From the NCBI GenBank assembly GCA_037389465.1, contig JAZARR010000146.1, positions 3,256,001 through 3,320,000 of the forward strand: a DNA stretch of 64,000 bases, given 5' to 3'. Source of the DNA: Baylisascaris procyonis. Its lineage: Eukaryota; Nematoda; Chromadorea; Rhabditida; Ascarididae. Positions 13,001-24,545 of this stretch are shown piece by piece. The translations under genes were made by a program, and so were the position numbers. Position 1 is the stretch's first letter. Every line of letters begins with the position of its first letter. Under the pieces are notes generated by a model that was given only the letters and a program-made list of their open reading frames with translations, made no database searches and was not told the origin of the DNA.

Positions 13001-14077
13001 GTTCGCCCCATTAAGAAAGAATCGCCGTCGTCTCTGTGGGGGTGGTGATTCATTCGCGGTATCGCGGGACCTTCGCCCGCAGGATTCAGGCAATCTCTCT
13101 ACACTTCCTGGTTGCCTCCCAGTTACCAAGTATCGCGACAGCTCTTCGTAAAAAGGTCGTCGTACCTCTCGACTGCGTCTAGCGCAAATCGTGAGATGCC
13201 AAAAAAAAAAAATTTGAAAAAAGGCGAGACTCAAAGATAGAGCATTCCGCGCTTCAACGCCTATCAGTTCGGCACATTTTAGTTATCGCTAGTTTTATAG
13301 GTTATCATTAATAAAGGGCCACTGAAAAGAAATGACTTTTGAAAGAAGCGGTCTCATCAATCGCATGTCATACGAGTTGCTTCTAACAGCCATATAGCAT
13401 CATCACAAAGTTTTTCCATTTGATACGCTCTATGAAGCGTTTTTGCAACGTTACTATTTTATTGGATATTTCTCTCATTTCTTCCTCATCACCCGTAGAT
13501 TACTTTTTATCGCATTAACGCTTACAAGATTAGAATAGCAGATGGACGCCTTAAATATTTAGTGAAAATATTGCAGAAAATATGAGAGAATATCACAATT
13601 TTCTTCAGCACAACGGCTGATCTACTCATTTTACCAGCATTCACCTTACAAGCACTTTGATAACAAGAAACAATACTCTTTATTGTCAGATATTTGTCAC
13701 TAAAACACACTTTTCGTTGTCATTCAAATAGTTCTTTCTTATTCGGTGACGCAATTGTTGAATGTTTAATCCAATTTTAACTCTCATTAGTCAATTCCTA
13801 TCCGCAATGTTGCTTTTTACAATCGATAGGTCTTGCCATCGTATCAGTTTATTAGCTAACTAGCCAATAGCAGACGCGATAACCATTAACCAACTAAGTG
13901 AGGAATGAGGAAGCAGAGTCTTTTCAACTGATAAACACAAACCTTAACAACAGTCGGTTTCGCGAATCTGTGTTCTTTCCAGTTGTAAATACGACATCGT
14001 GCACAAGATACCGATTGTCTCCTCTCAGTGGAACGCTGCGAACGGCCAGGTGGAGTTGGTAAATCTGACATCACTAC
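3053..14077 (-). CDS. Large basic Ser/Pro-rich, probably nuclear protein (multi-exon, not recognised)
   Basis: I do not recognise this protein. Exons in transcription order, with splice sites seen: 14077-13943, 11952-10369, 9400-9232, 8736-8639, 8411-8300, 7587-7510, 7246-7027, about 6672-6439, 5781-5602, 4941-4813 and 4030-3053 (stop). Phases agree at every junction except 7027/6672, where a phase-2 donor (GAGGA|GTGAGA) meets a phase-0 acceptor; a missed small exon or a different acceptor is possible. The long exon carries Arg/Lys-rich blocks and a KKEKKREKREKKKQKR-type basic helix followed by Ser/Pro-rich low complexity. The middle exons are Trp-rich and charged (EVKVVTDWFNHAPYG; EAWWPRKLFEHYDGV) and contain an RRRTRRKR motif like a nuclear localisation signal. 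The tail is acidic (PFFDEDVDTLLTMDPLA). Nuclear location and a chromatin or transcription role are inferences. The start codon is unknown; an in-frame ATG lies three codons into the 14077 exon. Confidence 0.72.
10369..11952 (-). CDS. Largest internal exon of the 3-14 kb minus-strand gene (528 codons)
   Basis: Open throughout, bounded by a CGTTTCAG acceptor and an AAG|GTGTGT donor, both phase 0. Content in order: an Arg/Ser/Thr-rich N-terminal third with repeated basic pairs; a helical stretch (LRDARLLRSLEKLAQLRQLN) leading into a long Lys/Arg/Glu block; a Ser/Leu/Pro-rich region; a short Cys-containing segment with CxxC pairs (ECDHC; QCGDC) that is too sparse to call a zinc finger; and an acidic run before FPQFDALQQLKLIK. 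GC content is visibly higher than in the flanking introns, supporting real coding function. A (A)27 tract at 10241-10268 lies in the next intron, just past the donor. Confidence 0.8.
12100..12960. other. Non-coding intron sequence of the minus-strand gene
   Basis: AT-rich sequence without a supported exon, RNA or repeat on either strand. It is part of the intron between the 13943 donor and the 11952 acceptor. Confidence 0.5.
13001..13178 (-). CDS. Possible alternative exon of the minus-strand gene
   Basis: A CpG-rich frame reads CARRSREVRRPFYEELSRYL and further on ESPPPQRRRRFFLNGAN, Arg-rich like the neighbouring long exon. It follows a TTTGCGCTAG acceptor. However, its start phase does not fit the 13943 donor (phase 0), whereas 13943 joins 11952 directly in phase. 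It may be an alternative first exon, a decayed exon or chance. Confidence 0.22.
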
Positions 14078-14539
14078 CTGAAATTTTAAATCATTATAGT
14101 GTACTTTTATGCTCGCAATCGAGTGATTTCTATTATCATACATTTGCTCCGATGAATTTGATGGTCCTAACATGCACTAATTACTGAGACGAAATAATTG
14201 AAGCAAGCGCTTGCCGTTGAATATTATGAATGAATATTATGAGGCACACCTCAAGTCGTTTTTATATACTTATAAGATAGTAGCGCGTGCTTACATTATG
14301 CACTATGCATTATCACCCTACCTAAAAGATTGACCAATTACTGCAACGCCAGAAAATGAAGTTTTCAGGTTTAGTATTGGTATATTGCTGGAAAATTTTG
14401 GAATTTTCTATAATGCTGCAAATAAGAAAAAAAGTTGTTTCCACGTTACTTCACCCTTAGACGTGTTCGATGACTGAAATGCGATTTGCAAGTGTAATTC
14501 ATGCGACCATTATTATCATTGGTGAAACGTGTAATGTGC

Positions 14540-14543
<4 letters not shown>

Positions 14544-14634
<91 letters not shown>

Positions 14635-14637
14635 TGC

Positions 14638-14679
<42 letters not shown>
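14544..14679. repeat. Twin (AT)n microsatellites separated by a duplicated boundary
   Basis: A pure AT run of about 90 bases is followed by the short segment CGTGCATATT and a second AT run of about 40 bases. The same TGTGCATATTATAT boundary precedes the first run (from 14536), so the second array looks like a copy of the first including its edge. Confidence 0.93.
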
Positions 14680-14681
<2 letters not shown>

Positions 14682-15072
14682 CTTCAGATCATTCGTACAA
14701 TATTTCAAAAGCACTGTGTGCGATACTCTTTTCGGTGGAAAATTAAGCACTTAAACGAAAAGAAAATGAACTATAAAATTTCATTTCAACTCTTTTAAAG
14801 TAGTCTCATCGAAATTTTTAGCAGCAGCAGTCGCTTTAGACAGAAAAGAGCATTTCGATGACTTACAACTTCTTCACCGACATCTCCCGACGACAGTTTG
14901 TTGATCAAAAGTCAGTCATAAACATTAATGTTCGCAGTAAACATAAGTAATTATTACTGTTCGCATCAACATGCATCAGTACAACAAGCACATCTAATAG
15001 TATTGTGGAGACCATTTCGATCGATGAAGCAAATTTGTTAATCAGGAAATGAACTAAAGAAAATGTTCCAAC

Positions 15073-15148
15073 CTCTGCACTTTCGTCAACTACAACCCTT
15101 GGTTGTTTCCTTCTTGCGACTGCCGGCTGCACATCACCACCTTCGAAG
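15073..15148 (-). CDS. Probable upstream exon of the minus-strand gene
   Basis: A minus-strand frame between a TTATAG acceptor and a GCAGAG|GTTGGA donor reads FEGGDVQPAVARRKQPRVVV and then DESAE. It ends in phase 0 and so joins the 14077 exon in frame. Short, basic and charged like the rest of the gene. The exon that would precede it was not found. Confidence 0.45.
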
Positions 15149-15679
15149 CTATAAATCAATCATTTAAAAGCAATGCATTTCCTTTCTAACCGATGCAAAA
15201 TCTTTCAATTAGCCGGGTGATTTTCGTTTTCTTCTTCTTCAGATAGTTTAAGATAAACTATCAAATTTCATTTTGTTTTATTCTGCATGAACTCAATCTA
15301 ATTTCGGCGAGAGAATTTCTTCGTTCATGTTGGCACTAGTTAAGATGAGTTTAGCAGTTGAGAGGAAATCAATAGGAAACCTTCTTGGACGACCGTAACA
15401 GAACACTAGAAAAAAGAGGTATTAACGAAATATTGTGCACTGTTCAATAAACTTTTATTTTGCACTACGTCTTGCTTTTGTGCAAGAAATTCTACCAAGG
15501 ATACAACCTTCAGAATGTAAAGCTTTTCAATTTTAATCGATGAGTTCAACCAACTCAACTGCAATCTCAGACCCTTTATAGATAATCCCCTTTGGCCGAC
15601 TTCCAATGAAAACAACTGTGGTGCAAGGGGAACCTATTTAACTTCCCCTCCATCCCCTCCCTCCATCCTCCACTCGCCT

Positions 15680-15841
15680 TCAAAAAGGAGACTTGCAAGT
15701 TGCACAGTCGGCAATACACCCACTATCCGTCATAATAAGCATTTCACTTAGTAATAGCAGAAAAGTGGAAGGTATCGTTGATTTAGAGGCCTGGGTGAGG
15801 AAATAAGCAAGGATCGATGCCACAAGACCCAGAAAAATTCT
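15680..15841 (-). CDS. Candidate small secreted peptide (54 aa, tentative)
   Basis: A minus-strand frame from an ATG at about 15841 begins MRIFLGLVASILAYFLTQAS, with a hydrophobic core typical of a signal peptide. It ends after a Cys-rich tail (CIADCATCKSPF) at a stop near 15680. No splice sites or promoter could be confirmed and the ORF is short, so it may be fortuitous. Confidence 0.2.
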   Translation of the reverse strand, partial: RIFLGLVASILAYFLTQASKSTIPSTFLLLLSEMLIMTDSGCIADCATCKSPF

Positions 15842-16396
15842 CATGGCTTCACGTTTCAAAATGTACCAACAACGTACCAACTCATTTATCCCCATTTTCC
15901 GATGACGTGACCGGCGTTTTATATTGTGAGAAAGTTTCGATTAGTTGTGCAAATAATTACAGAGATTTGCATTCTGGTAATTTTTCACAAATATTTATTT
16001 TCAAGAAACTTTACAATTTTCTCAGCTGAATGCAAATTTCAAGAGAAATTATTGTTGGCAGCCTCCAACACTTCTTCTTTCCTTTCTCCCACGTCAACTT
16101 TTAGTGCACCAGTGCTTCGGTGCAAAAGCAATTATGGCATATTATATTGTCAAGCTTGCCAGTTTTTAATGCCGAATTCCATTTCCCAGACAAGGGATCT
16201 GTACTATCGAAACAAAATTTCTTTAATGAAGATGTCTTGGTCATTTTTCCGCACCTATATCTCATGTCATATGAGTGTACCTCCCTGTATGTCTATTGGT
16301 TCGTAGTTCAACTCGCGAACCCTCGGAATCTGGAAACTGGGGGGCGAATCTATCCAAAAGGTAGACTCCATGATTCACAGCTGCAGTACAACGAAG

Positions 16397-16427
16397 GCGG
16401 GGGAGGGAGGGCGGGGGCAGGTGGGGA
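16397..16427 (+). other. G-quadruplex-type G-rich tract
   Basis: Several G runs of three to five separated by one to three bases (for example GGGGGAGGGAGGGCGGGGG) meet the usual G4 pattern on the plus strand. No gene is evident around it. Confidence 0.7.
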
Positions 16428-16429
16428 AG

Positions 16430-18540
16430 ATATTTAATGAAATAAGGGCGCAAGCAGTCACAGAAATCGAAAAGAAAACTAAAAAGTCGGTATGGAACCA
16501 CCAGTCTCACCGGTTACTTCCCTTCCTTCCCCCTTCCCCTTCTACCTCCCCGAAAATTTTAGTCAAGCTCCTGTTTTAGTCTCGAATTTTTCGAACAACT
16601 GAAGATGAGCACAGCAAAAATTGAAAGAAGTCTGCAACTTTTAGATAAAAACTTTACAAAACAAACATTTTATTGGCATCTGCAGGCCGTTTTGCCCGTC
16701 GCACCAATTTTCGCGAAGGTACTGCTGTTCCACCACTATCCACCTCCATAGATAATCCAGCAGCGAGAATCCTCTAACTGCTGCAACCTGAAAACGTTTC
16801 TACTCGCATCGCTTTATTAGTGGAAACCAAGAGGCTGTTTCAATCGAAACATTCGCAAAATCTAACTATTTGTGTGAAATCTAAGGAATCTGTACGTTTC
16901 ATCCTATCACATTTGATGCATTCCATGCACGGACGCGTTCAATTTATTATTTTTCTTGAACTCTTCAGAAAAAAATACTGTTTGAAGTTAATTTGGATTA
17001 AATTTAAGGAAAGGAATTTGGTGTGCATATCAGTCAAACTAATGCATTAAGCGTTCTACCACAAAATTTATGGCATTAGTTTCTGCTAGGCTTCTATGTT
17101 GAAATTAGTGTTGTGCTTTCGTGTTCAATTTGTTGTTGCCATTATTCATCAATGTAATATGTAGGAGGCTGCTGTGCCTTAGTTTCGGAAAAATAAGGTG
17201 AGTTTTTTTATAATAATAGGAGTCTTACGGCAAAGTTCTGAAATCTCCGAGAATAAAAATTAAGAAATTTTGGTGACATGCATAAAGCAATGGTATTTTC
17301 CACTTTTTTTGGTGACAAAAATGAACAGATATAAATAAATCGCCCAAAATTTGAAACTTCATGCTGAATCAGCTCCAGGGAAGAAAGACAGAGAGAGTTG
17401 GGGTGGTATGAAAGAGTTCGGAGCCCTGGAACTCCTTTCCCGCTGGAAAATGTCTCCTAACTGCATCTATGCTATGTGCATATCGGCTATACGAACGTAT
17501 TTGCGAAAAGAAGCGATTCACTACACGTTCACGTAACGAAACAGCACTCCCGATGCTATCTTCCCGAAAACATCAACAGCAGCACGTGACCATCACTGTG
17601 TGTTGTAAGTTTATAGGAATAACGTGGGTGGTCCAAATGTTGCAAACAACCAAAACGAAATTCGAGAAGTGACCAATCAATGCATTCTGATGACACGTCA
17701 TCGGGTGTTTTCTCATTCATCGAAATGCCCCCCAACAAATATCACCGCTACGACTCATTCATTCAAGAAACTACGTCATCGAGAGCTCATCTAAGTGTAT
17801 TTCTAGGTCGAAAGTATTGTTATACAAACACATACGCATTAAGCTTTCCAACTTTTTTAATAACGTTACAGCTTTAGCTTAATTAATCAACTTACAGATT
17901 CACCTTTTGTGGGGAATACTTCAAATGAGGAACACCTATTAAAAGAACTCATCGATTACTGGATTCACAAAAATCACATCCGCTTATTTTAGTGAATAAA
18001 TCGAAGGCTGATTTATGCTTGTCGAAGAATTGCATCACAATTTTACAGGCGGCAATAAACTAAACAACGATAACTCTTCATAGCTAATAAGAGATACATC
18101 AAGAATTTATTAGGAAAATAAGCAATAAACTGCAATAAATAATGAAACTTACGAATTTGCTCAACGAGAGTTTAAATGTTCGAAAACGTAATGGCAAAAC
18201 CTGAAAAAATAAAGAAAAAATAAAAATGAGAGATGGAAATTTCAAGATCGTAAATGCTAAATTAGGGCTTCAGTTTGAGACATTTATCTCCTATCGGCCA
18301 ATGAACATTTCTAGTAATTTAAAAAAAAACAAAGAAAATACTCAGACTTGTAGTTATTTTTGTAGAGTTGAAGCGTTTACTTTCAATAAATAGAGCTATT
18401 TTAGTAACTTATTTCAAAGCACTACAAGGAACCATTACTGTATTACAATATTACAAATCTCAAATTACAGCTGATAGAAATTAAAAAATTATTTATGCAC
18501 GGAAAAACATGGCGAAAGTTTAAAGGGGGGAAGAGCCACA
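16430..18540. other. Non-coding AT-rich spacer
   Basis: Only short, unrelated reading frames are present. I see no gene, RNA gene or repeat family in this stretch. Confidence 0.5.
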
Positions 18541-18699
18541 CACACAGCCCATTGCGTCTCTTCGGCTGTAGGAGAGGGGCAGAAAATTACGCAAAGTAAC
18601 GTGCAAACCGAGAGAGCATCCAGAGAATCGAAGCGTAAAAAAGTTAGTCAATTGATCGTGTGCAAAGCGAAGCAGTACAGCTCGAAATGTTGTGCGTAG

Positions 18700-18990
18700 T
18701 TATGAATATTAACGTAGCGTTAGAATACGAGAGCAGACATCAAAGGAGAGAGAAAGCTTTGGATAAATATGAGGTAGCAGGTTACATGAATTATTTAGCG
18801 AGTATGATAAAGATGGAGGGCACAGAGTAGATGGTGAAAACGAAATCCTCAGCACAAGTTTACAAAGAGAACGAAACGCGTAGCTACGATAACGCACCCA
18901 TTGTGTGAACTTCGATCGCAATCGGCCACCCACGGCGCGTTGCGTCGCGTATTCTTCTACAGTAGAAACTGCGACGGGACTATCGCAATC
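18700..18990 (-). CDS. Possible far-upstream exon, CpG-rich (tentative)
   Basis: After TTTAG at about 18985 a minus-strand frame reads SLTDCDSPVAVSTVEEYATQ and continues through RAVGGRLRSKFTQW to a possible donor (TGG|GTGCGT). The surrounding 450 bp is richer in CpG than the neighbourhood, which would suit a promoter or first-exon region. The phase does not match the 15148 exon directly. No in-frame ATG is present in the segment. Confidence 0.22.
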
Positions 18991-19189
18991 CGTCAAGGAT
19001 TCTAAACTACGAACATGGCCATTTCAGGAGCCACAGTTACGCATGAAAGTGATGTTAGGTTATGGATAGAAGTCCGGTGATCCGAGCGATGCAGCTTTAT
19101 TTCGATTATCCGACGTGAATGATGGCAGGTCGAATGTTTGAATCCACGAACCTTCAATTAATTAAACTTGTTTGTAGAGGTGAGGCAAA

Positions 19190-20110
19190 CGGAGAGTCAA
19201 CGCATAGCATAAGGACAGGATCTGAAACGAAATTTTTTTTGTGCGAACGAAGTTTCACAGTGAAAGTTGGAAATGCCTTATCTTCGTTTCATACTATGCT
19301 CAGCGGATTGATGCAGAGTAGTATTCGGGAGCTCCTTCTATTTCTGTTTTATGTAAACGACCTTCCAGAGAATCAATTTCACTGCTGCAGACTTTATGTC
19401 GTGAAGACGTGTAGACCTATTGTTGACTCGGTAACCTCACAATCGACTTCACGCACTGCCATCAACCGACTGTTTCGACGGTCGGTTCCTCAGTCCGACG
19501 AACATCTCCGTCCCCAGTCGTCTTCGTCTTCGAGTGAATCCGCCCGCCTAACCCAGTTGCCGTCAGCTAACCTCGCTTGTGATTGGTTCTCCAATCGACA
19601 GAAAAGATGTGATGAAAGATTTGGGTATTTGTGCATGGCGACCTTAGCTGGCATTGTCACTGCGTTGAAGTTTCACGTAGAGCTGCTCAAGTTCCGAACT
19701 GTGTTCTTTATGCGCTGCAATACAATTGCGTAAAAAGTTATCGGAAGACTTTTCTTGCTTATTTTCGTCCCATTTTAGAATATTGTACTCAAGTTTGGTC
19801 GCCGTCTGTGAAAAAAGATATCGAGATAGCTGAGCAAATTCAATGGCGGTTCACTAAGACGGCTTTTAAGAAAGCATTTTATGGATCGTTGCAGCTTAAT
19901 TGTGGGCATTGGCTTCTTATTTTTAATTTAAAACCTCTGTGGTATCAAAGAGCATAGTTTGGTCCACATTTATGTTTGAAGATCGTTAAAGGATCCTCAC
20001 CAACTCAGATCGAGAGCATTTTTACTGTTACAAGGTTTGCACTGCCGTCGACGCTGTACTTTTCAAATTGAAAGGAATTCAGCAAACCGAACAGATGTAA
20101 TAGTATTTGG
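19190..20110 (+). pseudogene. Decayed LINE (non-LTR retrotransposon) reverse-transcriptase remnant
   Basis: Fragments of the RT C-terminal half appear in order in shifting frames. At about 19235-19380: CERSFTVKVGNALSSF, then LLLFLFYVNDLPENQ, matching the '[22 protein letters not shown]' block with the middle eroded. At 19650-19900: a 'YFRPILEYCTQVWSPSVKKD' block and a 'QIQWRFTK' block. At 19960-20060: LCLKIVKGSS and ALPSTLYFSN, as in LINE C-termini. No endonuclease, no intact catalytic FADD box, several frameshifts and stops. The family is CR1/Jockey-like by these motifs. It is dead and 5'-truncated. The GC-rich stretch at 20110-20290 may belong to its 3' end. Confidence 0.82.
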
Positions 20111-20300
20111 AAGGGGGTTACCGTGAGCAGAGGCTCTCGCCATGTGAAATGGTGAATCATACGCCTATGAGGGCACCCGCGGAGGGATTTCAGTTTTCAG
20201 AATCCCTCGCGGAGGGGCAGGGAGATCCAGAGGACGGGGTCCCAGCGGGGACCCTCTCGAGGGCTGGAAAACGCCCGGTTCTGTTACGAGACTTCCCACA
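20110..20300. other. GC-rich island following the LINE remnant
   Basis: This segment has clearly higher GC than its surroundings and contains the near-repeats CGCGGAGGGATTTCAG and CGCGGAGGGGCAGG. No coding function is evident. It could be LINE 3' sequence or an unrelated insertion. Confidence 0.4.
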
Positions 20301-22440
20301 TCGTTCCTGTTGTTGTGCTATATCGTTTTCAAGGGAAGCTGCAGTAGTAATAATTTTCGAAAAATTGCAGTATTGGCGTATCTTTGGCAACTCTTTGATA
20401 TAGAAGTCGCGGCTGAAGCCCAAGATGCATATTTTTGCCAAACGCGGTTGCATGCTTTGTTAAATGCATGTGGTAGCAAAATATTAGCAACTGCTTACAA
20501 AGAAAGGGTATTCGTTTGTGGCTAATGAAAGGGGAATGTGATGTTATATTACGTTTGAATAAGGAATCATAGCGAAGGCCATTTTATTGTTGCAAATGAT
20601 AGGAAATGAGATGAGAAGCAGTGTGCTTTTTTGACATATGTGTGCTACCTCGTGGAGTTGTTAGGATTAGTGTGCTGTAGTTTTCGGCAGGTTATTCGTT
20701 CTTATTTCAGTATTCTTTTCTAATAATTGCATATTCCGTTTTTTGAATTTTGGTCTGCGAATGATGGTGTTGATGATGTGAGCACGTGCTTATAACCGTG
20801 ACGTCTTTACATGGAAATGGGTTTGTTTAATCTCTGCTGTGAAATGTTGACAATAGTAACGAAATCGAGTGTGTGGATGGAATACCGAGCTCTCGAAGAT
20901 GACAGGTAGACATGTTGCATCACAATTCATTATGCTATCTTTGCTTTCCGTAATATCTGCTTTGCCTGACCGATAATCAAATTTTACTATTTGCAATTCT
21001 TTACCATCTCATCTATTTTTGGCTGGTAACTTGTCGCGTTTTGAGCGACGCTTGGAGCAATGCGATCTATCTGTGATAATTATGGCCACTTTACTGTAGC
21101 ATATTCATTTCCGCATTCTTGCATATCTTTATTCCTTGTGATTTCTGATTTTCGTTAAATTCTTTTTCGGTTTTAAACGCATGTTTACGTGCTCTGTTTA
21201 TTTATTGTTTCAGATGATTTTAATGTTTATTCACAAACTTATTTAGTCGAACGAGTGGTTTCATGCTTTATTTGTTGTAAAATAAAAATGTTTTTTTTTT
21301 TTTGCATATTTTTGTAAAGAGGAAATTCTTTGAGAGATATTTGTTTTCAATTCAAAGGGCACAACTTAAACGCCAACTGCATACTTCAATGATTCATATT
21401 GCATATTTGAAGTATTAAGAATATCGTCAAGTTTGTCATCTAATAAGATGAATGAATAGATTGAATGCTTACTTATAAAGAATAAAGAAAGTTTTAACAA
21501 ATCACCAATTTAATGATGCTCACTTACATTGGTGAATTTATGCTAGATGGTGTCGATCTTGTGCGCACACATATACGATCAGCTGTCATCTTCCATTGAC
21601 CGGATTTCACTGTGAAGGTGCCGTGCTACTGCTACTCAATAAAGGTGCGCAATTTCGGCGGCCATTACAACAATGCCGTCGAATTTGTGCGCACAAATGC
21701 ACTATTCATCTCACTGAACATTGTCGTTTGTTGCTCACTTGCTCTACGCATAAAAAACGGAGGTTAACCGTACTTTCATCGAGGATTGTTTACTTGCATG
21801 TGCTTTTGATCGAATCTCTTAATCATATGAAAGCAGATGATTCAAATTCCCTCATTCAGCAGAGTTGTGAACGGAAATTACCACTTTCGATTGTCGAAGC
21901 TTTTCCGAAAATTGCACGGGAAACTTCGAAAAACTCTATGGTGGGAAATTCTAGAGGAAAGCAAGGAAGTCGGAACGGGGCTGCTCATTCGTTGCTGTTT
22001 ATAAGCTTTCGGATGGCAAAGGATAGCGGGAGGTAAGGCGATGCGGTAGCCGAGGTTGGGGATTGACATTCGTGGTCACCGAACATTTTGCTTCTTTCCT
22101 AATGTTACAGCTTAATACAGTTGTCAGTAGGAAAAACGCTGGTATTCTAGTAGAAGGAGCATGGAATGGGGATGAAAGAGCACTGAGAGACTGCATTCTG
22201 GTGTATAGTGGATGAAATTTGTGCGGGAATTTTCACTGCATCCACTTTTTTTAAGTAATCCAAGGCGCTTCCCTCATCCATTGAGGCCAACGACCACTGA
22301 GAATAATACGTGTCCAGCAGATACAACTTATTTCATCGTATCGTTTAACTCTGAATGACATTTTATTCGCCACAAAATACACCGATTTGTCATTTAAAAA
22401 AACTGATTGTGGCACACTGAAATGCTTCTTTTTTTTTCAA
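20300..22440. other. Non-coding spacer
   Basis: Only short open frames; the 146-codon frame at 21596-22036 has no recognisable motif or splice context. Nothing else is supported. Confidence 0.45.
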
Positions 22441-22442
22441 TG

Positions 22443-22710
<268 letters not shown>

Positions 22711-23728
22711 TGACGTATGTTGATATGGACACTTATACACTGACGGCTATATAGGTCGCAACAACGTTTTTCCCACTAATCTTTTCAGTAGCCATGTTTT
22801 GCAAGCTTTAGCACTCTTGATTTTTATGTGAAATGGTGCTGCTTTTAAACTCAAACAATTCATCATTAATGTTTATCTATTTGGGATGAGACATAGGCGG
22901 AACATTCAAAAGGATAGTTTGTGGTGATCGTATGGTTTACGATTCAACAGCTGGTTGCCATCTTGGAGATCAATTCGATCGGTGTTCGAGGCAGTGGAAA
23001 TATTACGACGAGCAAGGCAATGAATGGGTATAGTGCCTTTCAGTCAATTAATTTCCTCGTCTAATAGAACACGAACACCTATTTGTTTTCACATCCATGA
23101 CTGCCATGTTTAGTATGTCATATAAATGTTGCATATTATGATCACTAGACCAGCAGAAAATTTTCCACCTTGAATTTTCTAGCAAAATGTTGAAACTATC
23201 TTCATCCCTAAATATCTTGGTTATTTTTTTAGTGCGATTATTCGTAATTATTGAATTCACTCTTCTGATTGCAATATCTCAGCATAAATTTCCCCTTCAA
23301 TCATCAGAACATGTAAATGGAACAATTTAAAGGTGTCGATAAGGTCGAAAAACTCTTCCAATTTCTGTAATAGCTCAATTTATTAGGTCATCCAAGCGCG
23401 TTGAGGCAAATTTCTATACCTATCGGAAGAATTTTTTCAAGAAACATCTCATTTATTAGTTTGTTTGCAAGCGAATGCCACATAATGCCTAATCCATCGA
23501 TAAAAGACATTCACTTTTATGTGTATGTAATGATGCGAAAACCGATCGAATGCGAAATGCTGCTTTATCTTTGCACTGATGAACACACATATCGATGCAT
23601 CATTCAATTCATAAAACGTGAGTTATATTTTGTGCGTCTTTTTTCATAGGAATTTTAATAAGTGATCGTTATAAGAGGAAGTGGTATTACGAGAATATAA
23701 TATTTATATATGGATGTGCATAATAGAT

Positions 23729-23841
23729 TTATGTCAGCTGGATTCAAATTTTAATCGACCATAAAATGATCTTATGCAAATCCTGGTTTTATTCATGCGC
23801 TTCTTAGTTGACTCCTTCCTCTCGCTTCTTAGCTGACATAA
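23729..23841. repeat. Short inverted and direct repeats around 23.8 kb
   Basis: TTTATGTCAGCT at 23729 is the reverse complement of AGCTGACATAAA near 23830. Between them CGCTTCTTAGTTGAC recurs as CGCTTCTTAGCTGAC. This may be the trace of a small mobile element or a local duplication. Confidence 0.5.
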
Positions 23842-23924
23842 ATTCTTTAGCGTGCACATAAGTTTTTCTCACTTCGAGTCAATCTTTACAATATCAGTTT
23901 GCTCTTTAAAAATGAAACGTGTTA

Positions 23925-24545
23925 TCTTATCATTATATCAATTTTTTTATCAGCATATTTATCGTTAGATGAACACGATAACTTGAAATTTATAAAAATC
24001 TCATTAAAGGTGAAAAAGGCACGATCATTTTTTTTTTGCAAATTCCCATTTCGATGTAAGCTTCTGAAATGCTTGAGATCCACCATTCGCATTTTTATAT
24101 GTTTTTGCATTGCAATGCAGAGCAAATTATGGTCTCTGTTTGCCTATGTATATTCGTGCAATTTCGCTAACAGTGTTCTTTTAAAAACTTTTAGAGAAAC
24201 TGTCATAATTAAATTTGGCAGCCACGATCGTTCACCTGATGGAGCGCCTCGTTTTGTAATTCAGCCTTATCGACTTATCAATTGATAAGTTATATCAGCC
24301 TTTCGCTGATAAGACAAAATTTTAGCTACCGTGCTGAATCTGCTTGCGATTTCGACTCCTTGGACATAGCACAAGTTGTTTTATGCGAAAATTCAGCATT
24401 ATTGACCCCCCCCCCTTTTTCAGTTGATATACTAAAGTTGCAAAACTGACTGAGAAAATTTCGACTTATTTGCAGTCCCTTTACCGAAATAACTTTATTG
24501 CGCAGAAATTCAAGTTTTATCAGATTATGAGTTGATAAGCAGAGA
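23925..24545. promoter_or_regulatory. Cluster of TGATAA (GATA-factor) sites
   Basis: TGATAA or its complement TTATCA occurs about seven times in 620 bp: near 23929, 23948, 24276, 24283, 24307, 24517 and 24533. Two of them form the perfect 18-bp palindrome ACTTATCAATTGATAAGT at 24273-24290. In nematodes TGATAA is the core site of intestinal GATA factors such as ELT-2. The cluster lies about 2.5 kb upstream of the first exon of the ion-channel gene; an enhancer role is inference. Confidence 0.45.
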
